Shown here one piece after another: positions 22,801 through 34,463 of a stretch of 64,000 nucleotides of DNA. The translations under genes and the position numbers were made by a program. The DNA comes from Colias croceus (lineage: Eukaryota; Arthropoda; Insecta; Lepidoptera; Pieridae), in contig NC_059556.1 of assembly GCF_905220415.1 (NCBI RefSeq), forward strand, positions 7,514,501-7,578,500, given 5' to 3'. Numbering within the stretch: position 1 is the stretch's first letter; every line of letters starts with the position of its first letter. Below the pieces are notes generated by a model. That model saw only the letters and a program-made list of their open reading frames with translations, was not told where the DNA came from and ran no database searches.

Positions 22801-23656
22801 AGCAGAGCATTTTTAGCAGATCAAAAAAATAATGTGAGTTCTTATTGCGTGCAGTTGAGTTCTAGAGTTCCTGATACTTTTTAGAAATAGTTCTGGCGTT
22901 TTTACCTGAAAAAACGACATTTGAAAAAATGATCTGCCAACTTCCCGTAGCAGAGCATTTTTAGCAGATCAAAAAAATAATGTGAGTTCTTATCGCGTGC
23001 AGTTGAGTTCTAGAATTCCTGATACTTTTTAGAAATAGTTCTGGCATTTTTACCTGAAAAAACGACATTTGAAAAAATGATCTGCCAACTTCCCGTAGCA
23101 GAGCATTTTTAGCAGATCAAAAAAATAATGTGAGTTCTTATCGCATGCAGTTGAGTTCTAGAGTTCCTGATACTTTTTAGAAATAGTTCTGGCGTTTTTA
23201 CCTGAAAAAACGACATTTGAAAAAATGATCTGCCAACTTCCCGTACTAGATAATTTTTAGCGGATCAAAAAAATAATGTGAGTTCTTATCGCGTGCAGTT
23301 GAGTTCTAGAGTTCCTGATACATTTTAGAAATAGTTCTGGCGTTTTTACCTGAAAAAACGACATTTGAAAAAATGATCTGCCAACTTCCCGTACTAGATA
23401 ATTTTTAGCAGATCAAAAAAATAATGTGAGTTCTTATCGCGTGCAGTTGAGTTCTAGAGTTCCTGATACTTTTTAGAAATAGTTCTGGCGTTTTTACCTG
23501 AAAAAACGACATTTGAAAAAATGATCTGCCAACTTCCCGTAGCAGAGCATTTTTAGCAGATCAAAAAAATAATGTGAGTTCTTATCGCATGCAGTTGAGT
23601 TCTAGAGTTCCTGATACTTTTTAGAAATAGTTCTGGCGTTTTTACCTGAAAAAACG
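22801..23656 (+). repeat. 148-bp tandem repeat, about 5.8 units
   Basis: Units start at 22,801, 22,949, 23,097, 23,245, 23,393 and 23,541, an exact 148-bp spacing. Units 4 and 5 share ACTAGATAAT where the others read AGCAGAGCAT. Each unit contains TCTAGAGTTCCTGATAC-like sequence and ends GATCTGCCAACTTCCCGT. The last unit is cut off at ACCTGAAAAAACG, exactly where the LINE fragment begins. Differences between units are few, so the array is young or has been homogenised. Confidence 0.95.
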
Positions 23657-24600
23657 CACTGCAAAATATAATGAAAGACCTAGAATGGAACAAAAAAGGT
23701 AAAGGAATAAGCATAGAAGGAAAAAACCTCAGTAACCTAAGATTTGCGGATGATATAGTTCTTTTCGCTAAAACACCAAATCAACTAGAGGGAATGCTAA
23801 CAGAACTAAGCGCTGCAAGCGCGAAATGTAGGCCTACAACTGAATACCTCAAAAACAAAAGTAGCTACCAATGGCATAAAGAAACCTATACGAATAAATC
23901 AAACACCTATTGAATACGTAGAGAGCTATATCTACCTCGGAAAACAAATATCATTTGAAAAGACAAGACATCTAGACGAAATAGACCGGAGAATCAAATT
24001 AACGTGGAATAAATACTGGAGTAACAAGGAAATACTAAAATCAAAACTATCAATGAAGCTAAAGAAAAAAGTAATGGACTCGTGCCTGTTGCCTTGTTTA
24101 TCATATGGTGCCCAAACTTGGATCTTTAACCACATTACCATGTCAAAAATACGCACGTGCCAACGGTCTATGGAAAGAAGTATCCTTGGCATCAAGACCA
24201 TAGACAAAGTCAACAGCACAAAAATCAGAGCAAAAACCAAAGTAATAGACGTGTTACAACATGCACAGCGCTTAAAATGGAAATGGGCTGGACATATCGC
24301 CCGCTACTCCGAAGATAGATGGCCAAAAAGGGTCACGAAATGGATAGGCCCAGGATCCAAGAGACAGAAAGGCAGACCAAGGGCTCGCTGGGCTGATGAT
24401 ATTCTACAATTGACAGGCAAAGACTGGATGAAGGCAGCTGGAAACAGGAGGAAATGGGGACAGTTGGAGGAGGCCTATACCCGAAAGGGGCCAGGACATT
24501 TAACCTAACTGCATTTTTTTATATTTTCGTGTATTATGTATCTTTTGTAGTAAACTGTATCTAAATGTCATGGATTATAAACGCTAAATAAATAAATAAA
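23657..24600 (+). mobile_element. RTE-like LINE fragment (broken reverse transcriptase, 3' end)
   Basis: The coding trace starts inside the reverse transcriptase palm with the FADDIVLFA motif (about 23,737-23,763). A frameshift or deletion at about 23,850-23,880 follows. The frame then continues through YIYLGKQISF and a long C-terminal domain with KWKWAGHIARYSEDRWPKR and GRPRARWADDI to a stop at 24,508. The RT N-terminal part and the endonuclease are missing. The tail is TAAATAAATAAATAAATAAA at about 24,580-24,600. The C-terminal domain is typical of endonuclease-reverse transcriptases common in Lepidoptera. A second copy of its 3' end is at 32,525. It is non-functional. Confidence 0.82.
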
Positions 24601-24622
24601 TAAAAAATGTGCCGAGCACATG

Positions 24623-24738
24623 TGTCAGAAGTGAAACTTTTTTGGCGAGATTCAAAGATACCAAAATCGTCCATACTCCATGACATGACGTTTTTGCCAT
24701 GACGTGATCTTGAAATTTTACTCTCAACGTACGTTCGA
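24623..24738 (-). repeat. Short interspersed repeat, family R3, copy 2
   Basis: Inverted relative to copies at 17,191 and 45,446: GAAGTGAAACTTTTTTGGCG at one end and TTTTACTCTCAACG at the other. It directly follows the LINE tail. Confidence 0.72.
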
Positions 24739-26702
24739 GAACAAATAGTAAGAGCCATAAAACAAAGATAGCAACTCCGAGTCAGCAAGTTGAAATACAA
24801 GCGAGTTAACCGTTTCTCGATTTCACACGCCCCGGGCGGAGACGGGATGACTTCAGTTTATATTTCAAACGATAATTGTTTCATATTTTTCGTATGTTTT
24901 CTTTCCTTTATAAATGTGGGTGTGGCAAATAATATTGCTTGTAGATTTTTACTAGTTATAATGTTCTAAAGAGCATTTATTCTGTAATACATAACTTGTT
25001 TCAGCTCATTGTAGGTATCGCGTGAAAATAGGATTCGAAAAATTAGCTTATGTAAAAATTGTAAACTAATTTTGCTCCATATTGTGTCAATTACAAAGTA
25101 AAAGTAGTTGATTTTATTTTAGTAAACTGATTCCAGATAAACACAATAATATATCTAAATATGAATTGGGAAACATTATTTTATTGTTTAACATTTTACA
25201 AACATAAAGGTCGCAGAATTTAGTGGTATTAAATGTTAAAATATTATGTAATGACGTTTCAAAAGTGCTTCTAAAAGAAGTCTAATTGAATAAATAAATG
25301 TTTGAGTTTGAGTTTGAACTATTTTTAAAAGATTATTAGATACAGTTGCAAGTTATTGTTGAATAACAAATGCTAGAAAAACGGGTTCCGTAATTTTCCT
25401 CGGCCGAGCCACGTCCACGCAGAGCGTGTAGCTTCCTACAGCAATTGCTTCCCGAGGTTGCTCGCTCTGTGTGGACCTGAATAATGAATCATCATAGTAA
25501 ATAGTGTCTAGTACATTATGGAAACTAATTGAACGCGACAAATTACTGATTTCCCTGTATCCGGAGGCCATAATTAAGGAAATCAACGTATTATCATTTA
25601 ATCATAATTGTATGGGAAATTTACTAGCTCATTTATAATTAATGTTAATCATTATTATTAATTATTTCTGTGTTACGATTTGGCTGATTACTGATTTACC
25701 TTAAAAAAAGTCCTACTGCGTCGTGTCATTGTGTTTATTAATTATGACCTAAGTTCACATAAGTCAAGGTATCCCTGCAGTAGCATAAAAATAGTACCTA
25801 AATGAGAATAAATGTAGATACTGAGATATTATCTATCTCACGACTAGTGGGTATAAGAAACAATCGAGAAATAAAACAATTGCATAGAAATTTGTAACTT
25901 TAATTTTATTTAAGAAAAATACATAAGTAGGTACATATTTCGGGTTGCGTGGCATAAATCGCTTATAGCGATAAGACCGCTCTCTGTCATAGAGCATTCT
26001 CTCTGTAGGTACATGAATAATATTTGTATTGCTTTTTTTGTAATTCTGTATTTAGCGTAATAAAGAGTTATTAATTCATTCATTAATTCATATTTATATA
26101 CATTTATGGATATTTTCTTGATATCGATCTAAAAATTCATTCGTTTCGCGAGCCTTGTTTTTGCTATTGTCAAAACAAATAAAGTATTATCAATAGTTCT
26201 AATATTAAGTTAAATATTTATTACAGGTATATATCACAACCCTTACTATATTTCAAACGGGCAAATTGTTTACAAAAGCTATAAAACCTGATCTATTGTG
26301 TATATCGGTAACGATCTCTGTAAAATTGCTGATTCAAGGTTGTATGTAGAGAAATAAATTACGGTTGTAAATTATCTGTATTGAAGGCTATTTTAAAGGT
26401 GATTTGGAAGCAAGGAAATCAAATTTTCTCGTTAATATTATCTAATTTTTAGTTATACTATTTTCTATGTATGAATGTGTTTTAAGTTTTTTAGTATGTT
26501 TATAAATTTTTGCTTTATCTACTTTTTATTGGCAAGCTAAAGGCACAGATACAATATCATATAAGTATATATTTATATATTGTAATACAGTGCTAAAGGT
26601 TGTTAGTTTAAGAATCTTATTAAAAATAAAATATGTTATTTATGTAAAGTACTAGTAATACATTTATTCTTTCACACTATTTTCCACTATGCATTATTAT
26701 TA

Positions 26703-27207
26703 TAGTAGAGCCGTTTTAATAGGCAACATTTGACAGTTCAACAAAATTCAACAACGTAACCTAAGTAGTAACGACGACATAGAATAGCATGATATTTCGT
26801 TTTGTTAGAACTACACATTTGCTTAACTTTTTTCAATTAAGATTACATATTTATAATAATAATGACCGATACAAGTAATTTTAAGATTTCATTTTACTAA
26901 TAAACCATACTAAACATAATAAACAATTTCTGAATTGAAGAACTGACGTCGCTACAATTTTGTGTCAATAAACCTTTTTTCTTTTTAAATACCAGAGACG
27001 TTACTCTAAAAATCGAAATCTGACATCTAGAATCGAATGCATTGATTACTTGTGAATAAAAATCATCATAAATTAATAAATTCGATTGACAAATGTTTCA
27101 AATCCATATCGATTAATTCACTTTAATCGATGTTTTTAAGCAGGTTACCTCTCTTCGAAGATAAAATTGATAGACGTCAAATGTTGCCTATTAAATTGGC
27201 TCGACTA
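26703..27207. mobile_element. Non-autonomous DNA transposon with TA target duplication
   Basis: Terminal inverted repeats of about 32 bp contain TTTAATAGGCAACATTTGAC at 26,714-26,733 and its complement near 27,178-27,197. The outer ends are flanked by TA on both sides. The length is about 505 bp with no open frame. TA flanks fit the Tc1/mariner superfamily. Confidence 0.78.
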
Positions 27208-27297
27208 TAGCCATTTAAAATCAGGTGGCCAATCTGTCACTTTGCCTCTTCTGCCTTAAAAATTTCATACACTCGCATTGACAATCGAATTCACTTA

Positions 27298-27509
27298 GGC
27301 TGGTTGCAGAGCTTGACCGACCATCAGTGCGTACGTCAGTCGCGCTTGTCATATGTATGGAAATTCATAAAACCGTTCATAGCTAGACCGACCATACGCA
27401 CGCGTATTGTCATGCGTATTATTGTCATAGTCATACAATAATAATTGTTGATGCATATCGTCAGGACCGACGATACGCACTGACGGTCGGTCAAGCTCTG
27501 CAACCAGCC
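27298..27509. mobile_element. MITE with TTA target duplication (PIF/Harbinger type)
   Basis: A 212-bp element starts GGCTGGTTGCAGAGCTTGAC and ends with the complement CAAGCTCTGCAACCAGCC, flanked by TTA at 27,295-27,297 and 27,510-27,512. Three-base TTA/TAA duplications are characteristic of PIF/Harbinger elements. It is GC-richer than its surroundings. Confidence 0.85.
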
Positions 27510-27930
27510 TTATTCTACCGTGATTCTACCCTATGAACATTCTAATCTATGAACCGTGCATCCAAATAACAATCGAAACAGCATCATAGTGAAGATGTCC
27601 AATGCAATGAGTTACTGCGACTTAACAGAATCACTTGGTATTATATATGAGCTTTGGTAGCTCCCGATAAACGGCAGACGGGTGATTCCTTGATATATGG
27701 CCTATGAATTATGGAATACCAATAGTGGAATTTAATCGAGGTTAAGATGATGGAGTTTCAAAGGCTTTGGTTTGGTTTTGGTTTATTTATTAAGTATACC
27801 AACATAACCTATAATAATAGTAGGATCTTAGTAGGATTATTTCCTTTATTTAAACAGGCTTACTTGTCAGTAGGTACATAATATTATGTACATAAAAAAA
27901 ATGTGTGCGTGTACTAGAGTACACACGTAA

Positions 27931-28244
27931 GAAGTGAAACTTCTTTATGACCTTATATTAATTAAAATTAACACTTTGATTTTGCTGATCACTATATAAT
28001 ATTATCACGTCACTATAGAGCGTTGGAAATAAATTCGAGTGCAATAGAAAAACGGTCAAGTAAAGTGGTAGGACGTACGTTAAAACGATACGCTATCCCT
28101 ACTCCGCTGGAGGTGTATACGTCAAATCACGCGTGGTAGGGATAAGAAAAAGTTGGCGCGTAACGCAAAAATGTCACGCGCACGGCGTAACGCAAAAATG
28201 TTACACTAAATTTTTGTCCAACCCCGATAAAGAAGTTTCACTTC
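27931..28244. mobile_element. MITE with GAAGTGAAACTTCTTTA ends
   Basis: The left end GAAGTGAAACTTCTTTATGA faces the right end GATAAAGAAGTTTCACTTC. The interior is GC-rich and carries GGTAGG/CCTACC-type inverted blocks and a repeated GCGTAACGCAAAAATGT. A palindromic GTGTACTAGAGTACAC lies just outside the left end. The ends are related to family R3. Confidence 0.72.
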
Positions 28245-29077
28245 AAAAACTCAATTTACAAAATATACAATTTTAAAGAGTGATTGTCCAGTAACAAGGA
28301 TTTAAATGAATCACTGCTTATACAAACATATGGCGATTTTGTAATTCATGATATGCATAATATAGAATATCTTAAATTATAAATACCTAGTATATTTATT
28401 TATATAAATCTTGAATACATCTAGATTGCCAATTACAACAGGAACACGTATAGGTCTAATCTAAATGACCTTCATGATATGTATCTCAGTTATTTTGCAC
28501 AGTCATGGTGCTTATTTAAATGGTATGTTTAATAATATATCATTAGTACTCATCTCAAGGTTAGGACTTCAAGCTACCATACAGACTAATACTTGTCTAA
28601 TCTAACTTTAATTATGTAGTATTTTGTATCTATGCTTGTATGTTAACAACTCTGTTTGTATGTATGTGAGTAGGTAATATCATGGCATAATTAATATACT
28701 GATTGAATGATTAACATAAATATAAATATTATAATTACTAGCAACAAAGAATATGTTACCTAATTGTCGTCCAAAACATTACAGAAATAGCGTCTTTGTG
28801 ATGATAATATTATGAGTGACAATAATGAATGGTTTAATTATTATCAACCTAATTTGTTAATCCTTACAATCATTTTCTTATTAAGTAACTCGTTTTGTTG
28901 GGTGGGGTTAGTTATTTTACTTGATTAAGGCATCAGAGCTTAGGCTCTGGTCTTGGTTTTCTGAATTCTATCATTAAATACGAGAATGTTTATGTGAAAC
29001 ACTAATGTGATAACACTATCACTTGATTTTAAGACTATTTTCATTTCATATTAGTTCCGGTCCGGTGGTACATAATA

Positions 29078-29218
29078 ATTAGCTTGCACTCAGGGATCAC
29101 GTAATATCGTTGGATAGTGAAAGTTTCATGGTGAAAGAATTTCTCAAAATCGGTCCAGTAGTTCCTGAGATTAGTGTTCAAAGAAACAAACTCTTCAGCT
29201 TTATATTATAGGTAGAGA
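29078..29218 (-). mobile_element. Partial Helitron-like element, family R1
   Basis: It shares AAATCGGTCCAGTAGTTCC and AACTCTTCAGCTTTATATTA with the other R1 copies. The end GA|T at 29,217-29,219 is the TC start on the minus strand. The hairpin end is eroded. Confidence 0.55.
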
Positions 29219-30463
29219 TTGAGTGTAATAATAAGCTGCGAATAGTAAACATCAGTGAGCAATATGGTTAAAGTTTATTCAAATATTTTTGTATTCCGCA
29301 TACAATTTCCAGACTTAGGCAGTAGTCAATAAAAAGTATTGTAAACACATATGAGTAAAAATATTATACATAATTATGATAAACTTCCTGTGTGAAATAT
29401 TTGCATAAAATGCTAGTTTCATTATTATAGCATCTATTAAGTAAAAATTAAGTGGTTAGGTTATTGCCGATATTTAAAACACAAACAAACTCAAACATTT
29501 ATTCTTTCAACTAGACTTAGAAGTGTTATTAAATCGAAATAGAGTAAAATTGCCATCGGTTCGGAAAGCAGTTTCTTTTTCCCTCTTTATTCTAAGTAGT
29601 CAGTAGATATTGGTTTATCTCTGTTATCATTCTTGTAAAATCTTACGTAGGTATTTTAAGTGCTTTTAGAAATATGATTATTAATATTATGTGTTTTATT
29701 TCAAGTATTCTTGTGGCATAAGTAGCAATCGATACATAGGACAGTTGTTAATCATTGAACTACTTGAAGCAACTTTAATATGATCAACAAATTGACAACA
29801 CAGCGTAATTTTAGCACTAATAATTACTGCTAGGCTAAAATCGTGACTTTTGGTGAATCATAATATTATGATAATTTTATGAATCTGATTCGAAATGAAG
29901 AAGTCACTTAAAAGGAATTCATGAATTTTCATTTATCGGTGATAAAAATATTAATCTGTTTCAATTTATTATTGTTGCAAGTAATCTATAATGACGGAGA
30001 AAATGGCTATCTTATAAAAAATTGGGGAATTGCTATGAATCTGCTAGCAATTCACGACAATGATTCATTAGAAACTAATTGTGTTTTAACTCTTACTACT
30101 AAACTTTCTATACGATCTAAAACATCTGTTTATCGGGTTCTGACTTGGTAACCTTGCTAACCTTACTATGAGGGTCATGGTCGTTTAGTTTTTTATGAAT
30201 AGGTATTTCTGTTTTAGCTCTTATCTTGTTATGATAATAGTTGTGTTATCTCTTAAAGAATATTGAGACTTCACAATACTAAACAGTTTTTGTATAATTT
30301 GTCTTAGTGAATAGCAAAAATTGAATCCAATTATCATGCACCTTCTTTAATAGATGAAGAATGTCAATCAAATATGTCTTAAGAATACCTAATATTATCA
30401 AAAAGAAAAAGACACTGGTTTCAAGCGTATAATTTAATGTTTTTAATACTGTTATAAATGAAA

Positions 30464-31225
30464 TTATCCCAACAATTTACCACCATCAATAGGGTGCGTA
30501 CATCCAGTAATACTCTTAGCACAATCACTAGCAAGGAAAGCCACCATAGCTGCGATATCATCGGCTTCAGTTAACTTCTTTAATGGAGTGGTTTCAACTG
30601 CTTCTTTGGCAAATGCATCAAAATCAGCATCAGAGAAACCGATGGCACTCAAAATATTAGTTTTCACCAGGCCGGGGTTTACTGCATTCACGCGTACGCC
30701 GTCTGCAGCTAAATCTAAAGCAATGCACTTCGTAAAGTGGTCCAATGCCGCTTTTGACATGCAGTAGGGCGTCATAGCAGGGAAAGCTTTGGTACTAGCA
30801 ATGCTGGATATATTCACAATGTTCCCTTTGGTCTTGATCAGATGAGGAACCGCAAGCATTGTCAGGTGGAGAACTCCTCGAACATTAATAGACATTATCT
30901 TATCATATTTTGCCAATGTGGTGTCCTTAATACCACCCATTTCTGTCACACCGGCATTATTAACAAGAACATCCAATTTACCGAAGTGTTTTATCGCTTC
31001 TTTCACAATTCTTTCCACATCTGCTTCTTTGGATACATCAGCTATTACAGGGAGAGCTTTGATTCCTTTTGACTTTTCACATTGTTGGGCGACGGCTTTC
31101 AAATTTTTCTCATTTCGTCCGATTAAAACCAATTTTGCTGATAGCTTTGACATATAAATTGCGATAGCTGCTCCGAGCCCAGAGCTCGCACCGGTTATAA
31201 GAACAACTTTATCTTTGAAATCCAT
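30464..31225 (-). CDS. Classical short-chain dehydrogenase/reductase
   Basis: Single-exon gene, 253 residues, the usual length for a classical SDR. The cofactor motif TGASSGLG lies at 11-18, the conserved Asp of the ADVS stretch at 63, NNAG at 89-92, the catalytic Ser at 141 in NISSI, and YCMSK with Tyr154 and Lys158. The C-terminus has the GCTHPIDGG stretch common in FabG-like members. R37 after the second strand would favour NADP(H), but this is inference. No signal peptide or membrane segment is seen, so the enzyme is probably cytosolic. Family members reduce or oxidise carbonyls and alcohols; the substrate cannot be told from sequence. The nearest insect relatives are annotated as 3-oxoacyl-ACP-reductase-like or dehydrogenases of unknown substrate. 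It stands alone in a repeat-rich region. Lack of introns is common in this family and could also reflect retroposition, though all catalytic residues are intact. Confidence 0.93.
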   Translation of the reverse strand: MDFKDKVVLITGASSGLGAAIAIYMSKLSAKLVLIGRNEKNLKAVAQQCEKSKGIKALPVIADVSKEADVERIVKEAIKHFGKLDVLVNNAGVTEMGGIKDTTLAKYDKIMSINVRGVLHLTMLAVPHLIKTKGNIVNISSIASTKAFPAMTPYCMSKAALDHFTKCIALDLAADGVRVNAVNPGLVKTNILSAIGFSDADFDAFAKEAVETTPLKKLTEADDIAAMVAFLASDCAKSITGCTHPIDGGKLLG

Positions 31226-31775
31226 TGTTATAATGACACAACTTAGTTCTAGAAAAACACCTTACACAAGACACAGGCGCCTGCTATCACAGTCAACGCT
31301 CGAGTGCGGAATTAAATCTGCTAACACTCGTATTTAATGACTTCCGCAAATCAAAGCTATGATGACATAATATTGTTGTGCCAGGCTTGATGGTTATCAT
31401 TCAAATAAATATACATTTTCTATTCAAAGAGCACCGTTTGTGAAATATGTTTCATTTGCTAATTATTTTTAATATTAAATATGTTATTTTATAAAACAAT
31501 TATAAAAACAGCAAACTGCTTTTGAAAAATTCGAAACAACTAAACAGACAACTAAACCATCAGATAAATCCATTGCAAAAATTATAATTTTATTTCCGAG
31601 GTCATTTTTATGCATGTAATGTAAGTACATATATTTACCTATTACACCACATCTTTTGAATAAATTCGTTTTTCGTTTTATTGTACATATCGTTAATATT
31701 ATCTCATATTTTAAACGTAATATACATATGTTGGATTTAAGATATGCCCGGGCATTAGAACGTTATTATTTAAAA

Positions 31776-32090
31776 CTAGCTTCCGCCCGCGACTCCACCC
31801 GCGCGGAAAAATTAAGAAAAATGAAGATTTTTTTTTCTACGTATTTTTTCGGGATAAAAAGTATCCTATTTTATGCCCAGGATAACAAGGTATAATTAAA
31901 CCAAGTTTCATCGAAATCGAACCGTTAGTTTTCACATGATGCCTGAACATACAGACAGACAGACAGACAAAAAATTTTTTAATCACATATTTGGTCTTGG
32001 TATCGATCCAGTAACACCCCCTGCTATTTATTTTTTCAATATTTTCAATGTACAGAATTGACCCTTCTACAGATTTATTATATGTATAGA
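31776..32090 (-). mobile_element. Helitron-like element, family R2
   Basis: The minus-strand start is TC (plus 32,089-32,090, T after) and the end is CTAG (plus 31,776-31,779, A before), next to a GCCCGCGACTCCACCCGCGC hairpin region. A second R2 copy is at 56,705-57,415. The interior includes a CAGACAGACAGACAGACA run and the block ATCGATCCAGTAACACCCCC. Confidence 0.78.
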
Positions 32091-32524
32091 TGTATGAATT
32101 AAATTAAAAATATATTAACCTACCTTTTATTATATTAATTAAACAATGGAAATATGCAGAAAATTAAAACTACCACCTAGATATTAAATTTATGGTAATC
32201 GAAATTTAAAATGAATGACTTATCACATTTTATACAGTACATATTGTGGTACATGGAAATATCTGCAGAAAGAATTAATTGGGGTTTTAGAATTACTAAG
32301 TGAGCAACTGACTGCGATTGATGTTTAATCAATAGAACAGCGACATACAAACATATTAATGTTCAGTTTAATAAAAGATATTATAAAGTACTCATACTTA
32401 CAGTAATTTAATGACTCTTGATACATTTTTCGCTTTCGGGTAACGTTGGTAATAAGCAAACAAAGGATTTTTTTAATCTTTATTATATTATTATTTTCAA
32501 TGTCCTAAAAATTCATATTAGTAG

Positions 32525-32845
32525 AAATGGGCTGGACATATCGCCCGCTACTCCGAAGATAGATGGCCAAAAAGGGTCACGAAATGGATAGGTCCAGGAT
32601 CCAAGAGACAGAAAGGCAGACCAAGGGCTCGCTGGGCTGATGATATTCTACAATTGACGGGCAGGATACTAGATGAAGGCAGCTGGAAACAGGAGGAAAT
32701 GGGGACAGTTGGAGGAGGCCTATACCCGAAAGGGGCCAGGGCATTTAACCTAACTGCATTATTAATATTTTCATGTATTATGTATCTTTTGTAAACTGTA
32801 TCTAAATGTCATGGATTATAAGGGCTAAATAAATAAATAAAAATG
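32525..32845 (+). mobile_element. RTE-like LINE, 3'-end fragment
   Basis: Nearly identical to 24,280-24,600, including the end of the C-terminal coding region (GHIARYSEDRWPKR) and the TAAATAAATAAA tail. It is strongly 5'-truncated. A small indel near 32,663 breaks the frame. High similarity to the other copy suggests recent activity of this family. Confidence 0.85.
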
Positions 32846-34032
32846 TAGCTTTTAGGATCTGCAAGTGAGACTATTAGATTTAAAATATAAAAAAAAACTC
32901 ATTTTATTGATGACAATATTTGTAATAATTTAGGTCAGAAATTTCAGAAAATAACTATTGAATGTATACTTGAAATAATGTATAAAATATATATACGTGT
33001 ATGTGTCGTATATTGTGAACGTGTATTCGGTTCCGGAAAAAATTGTCTTATCAACATAACATAGAATATGACAAGAGCAGAATCAGGGGTTATAAAAATA
33101 GATAAAGGTGACTCTCAACCTTTTCTATTCAGTATATTGATAAACACTTTCAATACACTTCACGGAAAGATGGGATAGATATGAAAAATCAAATCCATGA
33201 ATAAATTAATTCGTCAAAAAACATGCCAATTCTATTTCCAAAGATCTATGGTGCTTGTAGAAGGGACAGTGCTTTAAACACACAGTATATTCTGTGTATT
33301 AAAAACTACAGAATTTAAATTAAATTGGTTATCAAAAAAATGGAGGTGATGAAAGAAACTCGACTAAAGTTAATTAAATAAAAACAGCCATGGGTACTTT
33401 TTAATAAGCAAGTGCATCATAGGCATGTTTGTTCGTAAATTATACTTCATCATCGTGCAGTCAGCAATAATAGTATACAATATACATGCGTGTATTGAAT
33501 AGTTTATTGTTTGGTTTACGTTTTTATCATAGTGTTTGTTCTATTTTAGGAAAAAGAGTTACACGGTTCTGTTGTTTGAATTTATACTGGTAGTCTTCAA
33601 GGTACTGTTTGGAAAGTATTTCAATCATTATACAGGGTGTCCCACCGTCGGTCGGTATACTAAGCTCAAAGAATATATAGTTTTGTTTATAGTTTTCCAT
33701 ATGCTGAGTACGTAAAAAGTAATTATAAAATTCCAGACGCATTTTTTTTAAATAGTTGAATTCTTAAAATTCTACCTCTATGTGTACACCCCTAACAAGC
33801 AACCCGCCCTATTTTGCCACCGGTACGTGAGCTATCGTCTAAGATTATGTTTTCATAGACAAAATGCTCACATTAGCGAAGCCGTATATGCCGGCTGCGC
33901 GAAACAAGAGAAGAAAACATGCTATACTGCAAAAAATGCCGCATATTTACAATAAAGATATGATATCGTATTGTCAGGTGTGGCATTATCTTAAACAAAT
34001 AATTTACTTTTTTTTAAATAATTATAATTTAA

Positions 34033-34459
34033 GGTCTCAGCACACATATGGGATCGGAAAGGGATCGTAACCGTAACGCCTTTCGCCTCGCTGTCAACCA
34101 GGCGTCAACCTACCGTATGCACGTGACGAAAGCGTATCAGCAGCGCCTGTACGTCAACTCGGCTACGGCTAGGCGACACCGGCGTTACGCCTAAAAATGA
34201 CAAATACGGCAAGTCGTAGCAGGCAGAGACGTAAGCGCGGACGGGGAGACGTAAGCGCGGGGACGGAGAGACGTAAGCGCGGGGACGATGAGCCGTTAGC
34301 GCTGCAATTGCAAGTTCGGAGCCTGTTCCGAGGGGAGGCGATTACGTTACTATTCCGATTAGTGTGCGTTGCAGTAGGGAGTTTAATACAAACCATTCTG
34401 AACGGCTCGAGGCGATACGGTTACGATCCCTTTCCGATCCCATATGTGTGCTGAGACCC
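34033..34459. mobile_element. MITE flanked by TTAA
   Basis: Inverted ends of about 45 bp: GGTCTCAGCACACATATGGG on the left and its complement ending GTGTGCTGAGACCC on the right, both next to TTAA (34,029-34,032 and 34,460-34,463). The interior is GC-rich and contains about three tandem copies of a 22-24 bp unit with ACGTAAGCGCGG (34,228-34,290). TTAA duplication fits piggyBac-like elements; a TAA duplication (Harbinger) is the alternative. Confidence 0.85.
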
Positions 34460-34463
34460 TTAA

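Larger units (their letters stand above)
24739..30440. other. Intergenic spacer with several MITEs
   Basis: No gene is recognisable. Identified repeats are listed separately (26,703; 27,298; 27,931; 29,078). In addition, 25,250-25,318 and 29,478-29,536 (inverted) share a LINE/SINE-type tail (GAATAAATAAATGTTTGAG). The 25,395-25,475 block is the inverted partner of 15,128-15,200. A 76-codon frame at 29,921-30,151 starts with a hydrophobic stretch like a signal peptide but resembles no family, so I do not call it a gene. Confidence 0.5.
31226..34028. other. Intergenic spacer upstream of the SDR gene
   Basis: The SDR promoter must lie just after 31,225. On the minus strand TTAAATACGAG about 100 bp upstream is a possible TATA-like element. 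Further on are a Helitron-like element (31,776), a LINE fragment (32,525), and at 33,631-33,690 a TACAGGGTGTCCCACCG end reminiscent of mariner-type termini without a partner. At 33,105-33,215 a block resembling 35,870-35,975 suggests an old unclassified repeat. No gene is seen. Confidence 0.5.

Noticed and set aside
22801..23656. CRISPR-like array
   Set aside because: Units are 148 bp and nearly identical over their whole length with no unique spacers; this is a satellite-type repeat in an animal genome.
29921..30151. 76-codon frame with a hydrophobic N-terminus
   Set aside because: It looks like a signal peptide at first, but the rest is low in Cys, has no family likeness and the base composition is that of the spacer.
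33631..33690. Complete mariner element
   Set aside because: Only one CAGGGTGTCCC-type end is visible; no matching inverted end or transposase was found within 2 kb.
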